Origin: Neobacillus sp. PS3-34
GTDB lineage: Bacteria > Bacillota > Bacilli > Bacillales > Cytobacillaceae
Direction of reading: 5' to 3'
Assembly (NCBI RefSeq): GCF_030915465.1
Contig: NZ_CP133267.1
Span: 1,649,001 to 1,713,000, forward strand
Length of the DNA: 64,000 nt
The notes under the pieces are model-generated. The model made no database searches, was not told the DNA's origin, and was given only the letters and a program-made list of their open reading frames with translations. Positions 19,520 through 27,136 of the stretch are shown in pieces. Made by a program: the position numbers and the translations under genes. How positions within the stretch are numbered: position 1 is the stretch's first letter; every line of letters starts with the position of its first letter.

Positions 19520-20587
19520 TTTGGTTTGCCTCCTTGACCTTGATTTTGTGGGTAGCGATTCCTGAAAACTGAGCAATCCTGTATTTTCTTCGGCACGGCA
19601 GGCAAAGCTCTGCTAAATGGAAGCCTTCATTTTTGGCAAATTCCATATTATTCATTCCTAGTACATTAATTACGTCGTTTGATTGTTCAACTGATACGAA
19701 GTGTGTTCCGCAAACTTTACATTCCTTTTCAGCTTGTTCGCTGTAGTGCTCTCTATAGTTTCTTGCGAGGACACTCATTGGACGGAACGGTATATGCGCA
19801 AGCTTTCCGAAAGGAAGATAGATTAAGGTAATAATCACAGAGAACTGATGTATGAGTGACATGGCCGGTTCGCCTGCCCGTGCAAGACAACGTTCATGAA
19901 TGTTAGCATTAGGCCGGTAATCGAAATAAACAATAGTAGATAAAGCGGCAGAAAGTCATACATGAATTTCTGCTCAGCTCTTGCCTGCATATTTTTCAAG
20001 CGGCGGTAAAGTGCCATGCATACACCTGCAATAACCATAATCGCTGTGAAATTCAACGCGTTATAGAAAAAGAAAGCAATGATTCCGTCTGCTTTTACTT
20101 TCATTATGTTCATTCCAAGTGCCACGACTGTATAGTAGCCATTGTCATCCATCGTAAAGTACATCCACCCGAATACTAGCGGGAAGGTAACAAAGCAGGA
20201 AAGAATGCAGCCCCAGCCCATTAATAAATGCTGCGTCCAGCGGTAAATGCCGCGGTTCCAGATAAACCTATAGGTAACTAACTGTTCCGTCGTTGTCTTT
20301 GGTGTGGATTTTCTGAATAAAAGCTTTATGCCCTTTTTGATGATAATTTTGGTTGGCGGTCTTTCACCCCATGCGATAAAGCGGTAGAAGAATCCCCCGA
20401 TAAACACGAGTGTCCCGATCATGTAGCCATACAGATTTAAATCGATATGCGTAAACATCCTTGTTCCGATGAACGTTAGAATGGCAAGCGCAGAAACAGT
20501 AAGAAACGTGGATTTAGCGAAGTGGGATGCAAAAGCATCATTAATGGAGCGCCCCTCTTTTTGATTCGTTGAAAAATTTGCCTGCAT
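19506..20587 (-). CDS. Membrane cytochrome b-like subunit with C-terminal CxxC pairs, frameshifted as sequenced
   Basis: The repaired protein (360 residues) has about six membrane helices with histidines placed as in NarI/HdrE/DsrM-type b-cytochromes (for example RWTQHLLMGWG and MSLIHQFSV). A soluble C-terminal tail carries CKVCG and CLPCRRK, which could bind Zn or a metal centre. It should oxidise quinol and feed the ferredoxin subunit. The frame breaks at 19865-19866, at a GGCC, where one more base restores it. ATG 20587 has GAGGAGG upstream. It is the first gene of the operon and overlaps the catalytic gene by 14 bases. Confidence 0.75.
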
Positions 20588-20607
20588 TTGAGTTCCTCCT
20601 CTTTTAG

Positions 20608-20730
20608 AAAAGCGCAAGCGCCTCGGTCAGCCCCGACGAGCGCTGCAGGGCTTGGCAGTGAAGTCGTTCTTTGACTTCATTGACAGGACCGAAGCGACCT
20701 AGAGGGGCTTGGCGCTGGAGCTAGACAATA
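20608..20730. repeat. Bacillus-type interspersed repeat in the 5' leader of the molybdoenzyme operon
   Basis: The element starts AAAAGCGCAAGCGCC, contains GGTCAGCCCCGAC, an internal hairpin GAAGTCGTTC-TTTGACTTC, and ends GGGGCTTGGCGCTGGAGCTAG. Its ends pair (AGCGCC with GGCGCT, AGCCCC with GGGGCT). The same end motifs occur at 12048, 35862 and 58735. It lies between the probable promoter region and the first gene of the operon on the minus strand. Confidence 0.75.
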
Positions 20731-20736
20731 AAAAAT

Positions 20737-20781
20737 AACACTGTTGATTTCTTATACTCATTCTAAGAAATCAACAGTGTT
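20737..20781 (-). terminator. Terminator of the PqqD/M50 gene
   Basis: A perfect 18-bp stem, AACACTGTTGATTTCTTA (20737-20754) with TAAGAAATCAACAGTGTT (20764-20781), is followed on the minus strand by a T-rich tract. It closes the peptide locus and isolates it from the molybdoenzyme operon. Confidence 0.88.
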
Positions 20782-20859
20782 TTCTTTATCAGGGAACTCC
20801 CCCATCATCAGGGAAAAATCCCCCTATATATGTTGGTTCAGACAAAACTTAGACAAAAA

Positions 20860-22041
20860 TCAAGCGCGAGCTCGGAACTTTTTGGACCAGGAGTAAAAAA
20901 GAAGGCCGAAGGAAATGAGAATCTGTAAAGCAAATAAAAACGCGTCCAAGAAATACAGGCTCGTAACTGGTTCCCTAAATCCCGGAAGAGTGCTCTTTAC
21001 GGCATATAATAATTGTGGAAGGTAGTAAAAAACATAAAGTAAAATAGTCAGGATTACCCCTATTGCAAAAACTAATGAATACAATACCACTATTTTTTTC
21101 TCGCCTTCATATATAGGTTCCGATTCAGCAATTTTTTGAAATGGCAGCCATTTCTTTATCAATTGCCAAGCATTCTCCATAAGGTTATAGCAGCCTGTCA
21201 TATTTTCAAAGACAAAATAAAGATCGGTCTTCATGTAGATACAGCATTGGTATACAATTCTAATAAAAATATTAAAAACGACCATTTTCAATAGTCCTAA
21301 AGTTATTCCTTCCAGGCTCGGAAAAATAACCTGAACGCCAAGGGATGCAAATAAAACCATCGTATCAAAATAAAGGCCCGCTAGGTAAAGCACACTCCGA
21401 TCCCTTAAGGGGACCCTCCAGGCTAGGGACATATCTGTTTCAATAACGAGCAGAACTAATCTATGACCCAACCCTAGTTTGGTTGGCAAAGCGTACGATC
21501 TCATAGCAAGTATATGCCCAAGTTCATGCAGCAAGATTAGAACAAACCCAATAAGAAGCCATACCAAAATGTTTAAAGCCATAAATCGAAAAACAAAAAA
21601 ATCTTTATAATGAGGAAATAAATGAGGATGTGTAATTAACAAAAGAATACTTAAGATGAAGAAAATAATAAAAATTGCGTTGGTGTTTTTATTAAAAAAA
21701 AATTTCCCAATTGTAGTTGGAATCCATAAAAAACCGTCATTTCTTTTTTCTATCTCTTTTTTTGGAATTGCAATTTCGTTAATCTCTTTAATTAGCTCCA
21801 ATTCTAAAAGCTGGCTTGCGAAATCAATTAAATCAATTTCCTCTTCAGGGAATAGTTCATTTAATTTTGCTTCCACATCACCTAAAGGAATGCCGCAGTT
21901 AATGATTTTTATAGCTTCAATACACACCTTAGACATTTCATAAAACTCGCCTGTATGTATATCCTCAACTATATAATTCTTTTTATCTATACGAATTTCA
22001 AGCTCTACTAACGAAAGTATAGAAGAATATAAAAGGTTCAT
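20860..22041 (-). CDS. PqqD-like (RRE) domain fused to an M50 site-2-type membrane metallopeptidase
   Basis: The 393-residue protein has an N-terminal PqqD-like domain (about 1-90: YIVEDIHTGEFYEMS, then EIDLIDFASQLLELELIKEI), the fold that recognises leader peptides of ribosomally made modified peptides. A membrane region follows with the zinc motif HELGH (about residue 172) and a downstream Asp in YLAGLYFDTMV, as in M50 peptidases such as YydH of the Bacillus yyd locus. About six further helices follow. ATG 22041 follows AAGGGTG; the in-frame GTG at 22050 is less likely. It lies 69 bases downstream of a 22-residue peptide gene, behind an attenuator-like hairpin. It probably binds and cleaves, and perhaps exports, that peptide (inference). 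Confidence 0.85.
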   Translation of the reverse strand: MNLLYSSILSLVELEIRIDKKNYIVEDIHTGEFYEMSKVCIEAIKIINCGIPLGDVEAKLNELFPEEEIDLIDFASQLLELELIKEINEIAIPKKEIEKRNDGFLWIPTTIGKFFFNKNTNAIFIIFFILSILLLITHPHLFPHYKDFFVFRFMALNILVWLLIGFVLILLHELGHILAMRSYALPTKLGLGHRLVLLVIETDMSLAWRVPLRDRSVLYLAGLYFDTMVLFASLGVQVIFPSLEGITLGLLKMVVFNIFIRIVYQCCIYMKTDLYFVFENMTGCYNLMENAWQLIKKWLPFQKIAESEPIYEGEKKIVVLYSLVFAIGVILTILLYVFYYLPQLLYAVKSTLPGFREPVTSLYFLDAFLFALQILISFGLLFYSWSKKFRARA

Positions 22042-22072
22042 AATAAACACCCTTAATCTCTTTAAATAAAAA

Positions 22073-22103
22073 TAGGGATGCGAAGCTTTAGGCTTGCATC
22101 CCC
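22073..22103 (-). terminator. Attenuator-like terminator between peptide gene and protease gene
   Basis: GGGATGC(G)AAGC (22075-22086) pairs with GCTTGCATCCC (22092-22102) with one bulged base; on the minus strand it is followed by TATTTTTATTT. It sits 8 bases after the peptide stop, so most transcripts should end here and give peptide in excess of protease. Confidence 0.8.
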
Positions 22104-22110
22104 TAAAATA

Positions 22111-22179
22111 TTAGGCACCAGGAAACCATGCGCACCACCAGCAAGTTGTTTTAATTTTTTTTAGTTTGCGTATTTTCAT
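22111..22179 (-). CDS. 22-residue Cys/Trp-rich precursor or signal peptide
   Basis: The peptide has a strongly basic N-terminal part (seven Lys/Arg in the first ten residues) and an aromatic core TTCWWCAWFPGA with a CWWC motif (Cys13, Cys16) and a third Trp at 18. A perfect ribosome binding site AAAGGAGGTG lies 7 bases before ATG 22179 and overlaps the stop codon of the HD-GYP gene, so the frame is translated as part of that transcript. The following gene has a PqqD-like recognition domain plus an M50 protease. I know of no described family with this sequence. A modified (RiPP) or disulfide-closed signalling peptide is the best explanation; a small membrane toxin is the alternative. Confidence 0.8.
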   Translation of the reverse strand: MKIRKLKKIKTTCWWCAWFPGA

Positions 22180-22192
22180 TATTACACCTCCT

Positions 22193-23389
22193 TTAAATAC
22201 TATTTATATTTCTAAAGTTCACATGTTGTTTATTAGTTTTTGAGAGCCAATCCTCATGGATTTCAAGCCAAACTGGAAACACCTTTTTAAATTCTTCAAC
22301 TAAGTAAGGGTCAAATTGTGAACCCGATCCTTCTATTACACGCTTGTAAGCTTCTTCAACTGATAATGCTGTGCGATATGATCTTGAGGAAGTCATTGCA
22401 TCAAATGCATCTGCTATTGCAGTTACTCTAGCTAGGAAAGGGATCTCCCTCCCTATTAATTGATCCGGATATCCTTTACCATCCCACCGTTCATGATGAG
22501 AACGAATTACATCTAAACTATTTTTCATTCCGTTTACCTTTGAAACGGCTTCAGCACCAACAACTGTATGAGATTTAATAATTTCATACTCTTCCAAAGT
22601 AAGACTACCAGGTTTCATTAATATTTGATCAGGTATATTAACTTTCCCTATATCATGCAAAAGACAAGCATAATTAAAAGACTTTAATTCTTCCTCAGTA
22701 AATCTCTCAATTTTTTTAGCAAGTGATAAGGCATAACTAGCCACTCTTTCACTATGTCCTCTTGTATAAGGGTCTTTCAATTCAAGTGCAGCAATTACCC
22801 CTTTTACAATCCCTTCCAACTGCTTATCATATGAAACTTTAACAGCGTTTACATAAGACTGGAACCGATTTAAGAGAATATATGAAAAGATAGATAAAAC
22901 TGCAATCATTAATATTGGGAAAATGACTATTGGAGATGGAAGGATAAATCCTACTAAAATATATCTAAGAATTAAACCTAGTGAGACTACCCAGAAAAAT
23001 CGGCTACTGACAAAGATTGGAGATAACAACAACCAAAAAATTTCAACAGCATTTCCACTCTTGTAATCACCCGGATTCCCTATATAAGTATAAAAATCAC
23101 TATATAAACTTAATAAAGTAAAAGTTATAAAATAAACATATTTGATAAGATATTGCTTTTCTTGTCTATTAAAAAAATAAACCACTAAAAGTAGTCCGAA
23201 TAAAACTACATAACTAAAATAGAAAACGACGCCTGGAGAATTTGCCGCAGAGTGTTTAATAAATTTAGGAAAAAAATACTTGTAAAAAAGGTCAAAAGAT
23301 ATTGATATCAAGTAAAACAAAGCCAAGAACCATTTTAAAGTACGTTTTTCTTCATATAATATCGGGGCATCATTTAAGAATTTCTTCAT
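22193..23389 (-). CDS. Membrane HD-GYP protein (putative c-di-GMP phosphodiesterase)
   Basis: The 398-residue protein has five to six membrane helices (about 20-185), a short linker and an HD-GYP domain with HSERVASYAL, LLHDIGK (the HD pair) and HHERWDGKGYP, all catalytic positions intact. It should hydrolyse cyclic-di-GMP. The membrane part is homologous to that of the histidine kinase just upstream: SPIFVSSRFFW here and SPIFINKRFFW there, at equivalent places. ATG 23389 follows AGAGG; a TTG one codon earlier is possible. The stop codon overlaps the ribosome binding site of the peptide gene, so signal peptide and sensor are co-translated. Confidence 0.9.
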   Translation of the reverse strand: MKKFLNDAPILYEEKRTLKWFLALFYLISISFDLFYKYFFPKFIKHSAANSPGVVFYFSYVVLFGLLLVVYFFNRQEKQYLIKYVYFITFTLLSLYSDFYTYIGNPGDYKSGNAVEIFWLLLSPIFVSSRFFWVVSLGLILRYILVGFILPSPIVIFPILMIAVLSIFSYILLNRFQSYVNAVKVSYDKQLEGIVKGVIAALELKDPYTRGHSERVASYALSLAKKIERFTEEELKSFNYACLLHDIGKVNIPDQILMKPGSLTLEEYEIIKSHTVVGAEAVSKVNGMKNSLDVIRSHHERWDGKGYPDQLIGREIPFLARVTAIADAFDAMTSSRSYRTALSVEEAYKRVIEGSGSQFDPYLVEEFKKVFPVWLEIHEDWLSKTNKQHVNFRNINSI

Positions 23390-23461
23390 CAAGCTACCTC
23401 TAATCTATTTAGACTGTGGAAATCTAAATTAAATTGTTTAAAAGATTTCATGAATATTCAA

Positions 23462-23503
23462 CATTTTTCATCATTATATATCAATACTACTAGATGAAAA
23501 ATG
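23462..23503 (-). promoter_or_regulatory. Promoter enclosed by an 11-bp inverted repeat (putative operator)
   Basis: CATTTTTCATC (23462-23472) and GATGAAAAATG (23493-23503) form a perfect inverted repeat with a 20-base spacer. On the minus strand a TATAAT box (23473-23478) lies between the arms, about 85 bases before the HD-GYP start. No T tract follows, so it is not a terminator. A weak TTTTTC stands at -35 within the upstream arm, consistent with an activator- or repressor-controlled promoter. Confidence 0.6.
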
Positions 23504-23605
23504 CTTCTTTTTATTTATTTTATGTATAATTTTAGAATTTTTTTGTATTTTTTTGGATGAATATCTTTAAATAGTTTCTATTTTCAAAAAAATATTGGAT
23601 TATTT

Positions 23606-24841
23606 TTAATGTTGTGATATCGGCACTTTAATGTCTACTCTTGTACCCAATCCTAGAAAACTATCGAAAATTAATTCTCCCTTATGGTCTTTTATGATTT
23701 GATTTGAAACCATTAACCCAAGACCAGTTCCTTCCATTTTCGTGGTATAAAAAGGTGTACCAATATTTTCAAGGTGTTCCTCTGGAATCCCATAACCTTC
23801 ATCCTTAACAGAGATTAACAATCTATTGTCTTCGATAACTTTGATATTTATTTGTATGTTTCCTCCATCCGGCATTGCTTCGATAGCATTTTTAATCAAA
23901 TTAATAAAAACTTGTTTTAATTGATCAGCATCACATTCTATATGAGGTAATGAATCCTCAAAGACAGTCACAAGATTGATTCCTTGCCTTTGGGCTAGGG
24001 GTTGAGATATTGAAAGGATATACGAAATAATTTCCTCTATGTTCTCTTGTTTTAATTTCTTTGCTCGAGGTTTACCAAGGTACATTAAATCAGTTACGAT
24101 AGAATTAATTCGATCAATCTCCTGGATCATAATTGAGTAAAACGCATTTCCTTCTGGATTACTTTCCTGTTGCAGCTGAGTGAACCCCTTTAATGAAGCA
24201 AGTGGGTTACGGATTTCATGACCAATTGCAGTAGCCATTTGACCAACTACAGCCAGCTTTTCTTTTTGGCGCAAATCTTCATGGATTAATGTCAAAGAAT
24301 TTATATAAGAAAAAAATCGATTTAAGATGATAAACGAAATAGCAGAAAAAACACAAAATATTAAACTTGGAATAAAAACATGTGAATCATGCAAAATCAA
24401 ACCAATTAATAAATATTTTCCAATTGATCCAATTGATGCTATCCAAAAAAACCTTTTATTTATGAAAATAGGAGAAAATAATACAAATAATATTTCTGCA
24501 ATATTTCCTTCTTCAAAGGGTTTATCCGTTCCATAGTAAACCAACATATTCTGTATAAAATTGGTTATTAGATAAGTATAAAGAAACATGTATTTTATAA
24601 CGAAGACTTTTTGTTTTTTTATTAGATAAGTAGAGATGGGGAGTAAGCTAAGAATTATAATGTAAACCCAAATCCCTAACCCCTTATGAAGGAAGGCTAG
24701 TTGGTCTTTAGGACGGTCAGGACTTAAAAAATTAAAAAAAATCTCAAAAATAAAAAGAAAAGAATAAAACAATGTAATAAAAAGTTTTATAGCCTTTTTT
24801 TCTTCAAACTCTAGTCTGGGTATACTGACAATCTCCTTCAT
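23606..24841 (-). CDS. Membrane sensor histidine kinase (HisKA / HATPase_c)
   Basis: The 411-residue kinase has five to six membrane helices (about 20-185) homologous to those of the adjacent HD-GYP protein. They are followed by a HisKA box (QMATAIGHEIRNPLASLKGF, His about 209) and an HATPase_c domain with N (NLIKNAIEAMPDGG), G1 (DEGYGIP) and G2 (GTGLGLMVS) boxes, in the style of sporulation-type kinases. ATG 24841 is chosen because GAGGAG lies 8 bases upstream; the in-frame ATG at 24856 lies inside that site. No response regulator is next to it, so it is an orphan kinase, possibly feeding the sporulation phosphorelay. Confidence 0.9.
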   Translation of the reverse strand: MKEIVSIPRLEFEEKKAIKLFITLFYSFLFIFEIFFNFLSPDRPKDQLAFLHKGLGIWVYIIILSLLPISTYLIKKQKVFVIKYMFLYTYLITNFIQNMLVYYGTDKPFEEGNIAEILFVLFSPIFINKRFFWIASIGSIGKYLLIGLILHDSHVFIPSLIFCVFSAISFIILNRFFSYINSLTLIHEDLRQKEKLAVVGQMATAIGHEIRNPLASLKGFTQLQQESNPEGNAFYSIMIQEIDRINSIVTDLMYLGKPRAKKLKQENIEEIISYILSISQPLAQRQGINLVTVFEDSLPHIECDADQLKQVFINLIKNAIEAMPDGGNIQINIKVIEDNRLLISVKDEGYGIPEEHLENIGTPFYTTKMEGTGLGLMVSNQIIKDHKGELIFDSFLGLGTRVDIKVPISQH

Positions 24842-24984
24842 ATCATTTCTCCTCATTAAAACTATCTAGTCTTTACTAGCTAACCTCATTTCCCCCTCCC
24901 ATTTTACCACCTTTCTAGCAATCTTTGACATAATAATTGAAAAAACTCTTAAATTCGACAAATTTTTCATATTCCTTTGTAAAA

Positions 24985-25012
24985 GAAAGAACCTGCCCCT
25001 CGGGCAGGTTCT
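24985..25012 (-). terminator. yfnA terminator
   Basis: AGAACCTGCCC (24988-24998) pairs with GGGCAGGTTCT (25002-25012) around a 3-base loop; a T-rich tract follows on the minus strand. Confidence 0.88.
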
Positions 25013-25030
25013 AATCCGAAAATATATTAT

Positions 25031-26446
25031 TTAACTAATTTTCCGTAATGGTTCTGCATTAACATTCATGGTGGAGTGTTTTCTTCCATATAAGAAGTAA
25101 ACCACTAACCCGATTACAAGCCAAATTCCAAAACTGATCCAAGTCAGGCTAGGAAGCTGGAGAGCCAGGTATCCACAGAAAATGAATGCTAAAATCGGGA
25201 TGACAGGAACAAACGGAACCTTGAATCCACTTTTCAATGGTGTTTTAGATTTACGAAGATATAGAATACCAATAGATACAGTCATGAATGCAAACAGTGT
25301 TCCAATATTCGTAAGTTCAGCAAGCTTGCTAAGCGGGATTATTCCTGCAAAAAATGAAACTAGCAGACAAGTAATCCATGTATTAACAACCGGAGTTTGC
25401 TTTTTCTTATCAACAGTCGATAGAACTTTTGGAAGAAGGCCGTCACGGCTGATTGCATAGAACAACCGAGTTTGTCCATACATCATGACAAGCAGCACAG
25501 TCGTAATCCCTACAATCGCCCCAACCGAGATGAAGCCAGCAACCCAATCCTGATGAATATAGTTAAGCGCAAACGCAACCGGATTCTTTACACCAAGCTC
25601 TTGGTAAGGAACGATGCCTGTTAAAATCGCTGATACAATAATATAAAGGACTGTACATACCAGAAGGGAAGCGATAATCCCAATTGGCATGTTCTTCTGC
25701 GGATTTCGAACCTCTTCAGCCGCTGTGGATACAGCATCAAAACCAATATAAGCAAAGAAGACTGTCGCTGCACCAGCAGTAACTCCTGAAAAACCAAACG
25801 GCATAAACGGAGTCCAGTTTCCTGGCTTTACATACCAAACACCTACTCCAATAAATAGAAGAACAACGGCTAATTTAATGATTACCATAATAGAATTAAA
25901 ACGTGCTGATTTTTTCACACCCTGTGTTAATAAGAAAGTAATAAAAAATATAATTACTATTGCAGGTATATCAATATACGTTCCTTTTGCAGGATCATAT
26001 GCACTCGAAATCGCCTTTGGAATATGAATTCCAAAACCTCCAATCAGGCCTTGAAAATAACCTGACCAGCCGCTGGCGACTGCAGACGATGCTAGTCCAT
26101 ATTCAAGAATTAAGTCCCAGCCTAAAATCCAGGCAATTAATTCTCCGAAGGTCGCATAGCTGTAAGTATACGCGCTTCCTGAAACAGGTACTGTGGAAGC
26201 AAACTCTGCGTAGCATAATGCAGCGAATACGCAAGCCAGTCCAGATAGAACAAAGGAAAGTATCAGAGCTGGACCCGCGTGTTCCGCAGCAGCTACACCT
26301 GTCAGGACAAAAATCCCTGTTCCGATAATGGCCCCGATTCCAAGCATCGATAAATCAAAGGCGCCAAGTTCTTTTTTCAACGTTATATTTTTTTGTTCAC
26401 TATTTCTGATAAGATCTTGAATGCTTTTTTTTCTAAATAGATTCAT
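25031..26446 (-). CDS. yfnA: YfnA-like APC-family amino acid permease
   Basis: The 471-residue protein has 12 membrane helices and follows Bacillus subtilis YfnA closely throughout: an FRKKSIQDL start, LGIGAIIGTGIFVLTG in helix 1, AATVFFAYIGFDAVSTAAEEVRNPQKNMPIGI in the middle and VYFLYGRKHS near the end. The family imports amino acids by proton symport (cationic/neutral amino acid clade); the exact substrate is not visible. ATG 26446 has GGGAGG upstream. It is monocistronic between its own promoter (26519-26547) and terminator. Confidence 0.88.
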   Translation of the reverse strand: MNLFRKKSIQDLIRNSEQKNITLKKELGAFDLSMLGIGAIIGTGIFVLTGVAAAEHAGPALILSFVLSGLACVFAALCYAEFASTVPVSGSAYTYSYATFGELIAWILGWDLILEYGLASSAVASGWSGYFQGLIGGFGIHIPKAISSAYDPAKGTYIDIPAIVIIFFITFLLTQGVKKSARFNSIMVIIKLAVVLLFIGVGVWYVKPGNWTPFMPFGFSGVTAGAATVFFAYIGFDAVSTAAEEVRNPQKNMPIGIIASLLVCTVLYIIVSAILTGIVPYQELGVKNPVAFALNYIHQDWVAGFISVGAIVGITTVLLVMMYGQTRLFYAISRDGLLPKVLSTVDKKKQTPVVNTWITCLLVSFFAGIIPLSKLAELTNIGTLFAFMTVSIGILYLRKSKTPLKSGFKVPFVPVIPILAFIFCGYLALQLPSLTWISFGIWLVIGLVVYFLYGRKHSTMNVNAEPLRKIS

Positions 26447-26518
26447 AAAGTCCTCCCAGATGCAATATTTTCCAAATTTTTCGACAATTCAAAACGCAAG
26501 CTTCCTTTGTATATCGGT

Positions 26519-26547
26519 ATAATATAATTTATTTTCAGAAAAAGCAA
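26519..26547 (-). promoter_or_regulatory. Sigma-A promoter of yfnA
   Basis: On the minus strand TTGCTT (26542-26547), a 17-base spacer and TATTAT (26519-26524) precede the yfnA start by about 70 bases. Confidence 0.65.
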
Positions 26548-26661
26548 TATTTTTGAACTAAATAAAATATAGGTAAAAATATACAGGAAAACACAGGGAA
26601 TTATGCAAACCTTTATACCTATTAAATTATCTTTCTATACTTTGAATATTATCTGTACATA

Positions 26662-26698
26662 TAAAAAAGCAGATGGCTCTTGCCTATCTGCTCTTTTC
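26662..26698. terminator. Isolated terminator-like hairpin
   Basis: AAAAGCAGAT and ATCTGCTCTTTT flank GGC-TCTT-GCC, forming a hairpin with U-rich exits. No gene ends here convincingly. It may close a small transcript or be a remnant of a lost gene in the 690-base gap 26447-27136. Confidence 0.45.
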
Positions 26699-26831
26699 TT
26701 CTTACTTAATTTTGCTGCTCTCTGTTCCAATTGTGTACGAGGAGAGTTTATCATATATTTGACTGCTCCTGAAGCAGGTTTTGTCGATAGGCTGTATTCG
26801 TATACTTTGTTGCTATTTAATGAGTAGTTGA

Positions 26832-27020
26832 TTTTCACTCCAGGATGCTCGCTTTCCGCGGGGCGTGCGGTGAGCCTCCTCGGCGCTCTGCGCCTGTGGG
26901 GTCTCACCTGTCCCGCTGCTCCCGCAGGACGTTGAATCATCTTCTTAGAATCAACACCGCACGAAGGAAATGCGAGAGCATTTTCGAGGAGCTCGCACCT
27001 TCCATTCCAATCAACTTCTT
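26832..27020. repeat. Bacillus repeat of a second family with a nested hairpin module
   Basis: The outer element reads CCAGGATGCTCGCTTTCCGC, GGTGAGCCTCCTCGGCGC, CTGTGGGGTCTCACCTGTCC, then GCTCGCACCTTCCATTCCAA, a repeat widespread in Bacillus genomes. Between CCGCAGGA and GCTCGCACC an additional segment of roughly 60 bases is inserted. It contains CGCACGAAGGAAATGC-GAGA-GCATTTTCGAGGA, the inverted form of the hairpin module seen at 12117 and 58851. The rest of the 26447-27136 gap holds the yfnA promoter and one terminator-like hairpin; I see no gene. Confidence 0.75.
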
Positions 27021-27136
27021 TTTCGGAATTGCTTTTAAAAACCTATTTACAAAACAACAATCTTTTAGAAAACAGCCTATCGTTAAGATCCGAATCCTAT
27101 TGTCTCATCAGCTGCTTTTTTATCTGTCTTATTTTT

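Noticed and set aside
12501..20587. Arsenite oxidase (Mo subunit plus Rieske)
   Set aside because: The Mo subunit has a Cys ligand and Nas-type motifs, no Tat-exported small subunit pair of the Aio type, and the operon includes a DmsB-type ferredoxin and a b-type membrane subunit.
26635..26940. 101-residue minus-strand open frame in the yfnA upstream gap
   Set aside because: It runs from the repeat element through a terminator-like hairpin, has no ribosome binding site and no recognisable domain.
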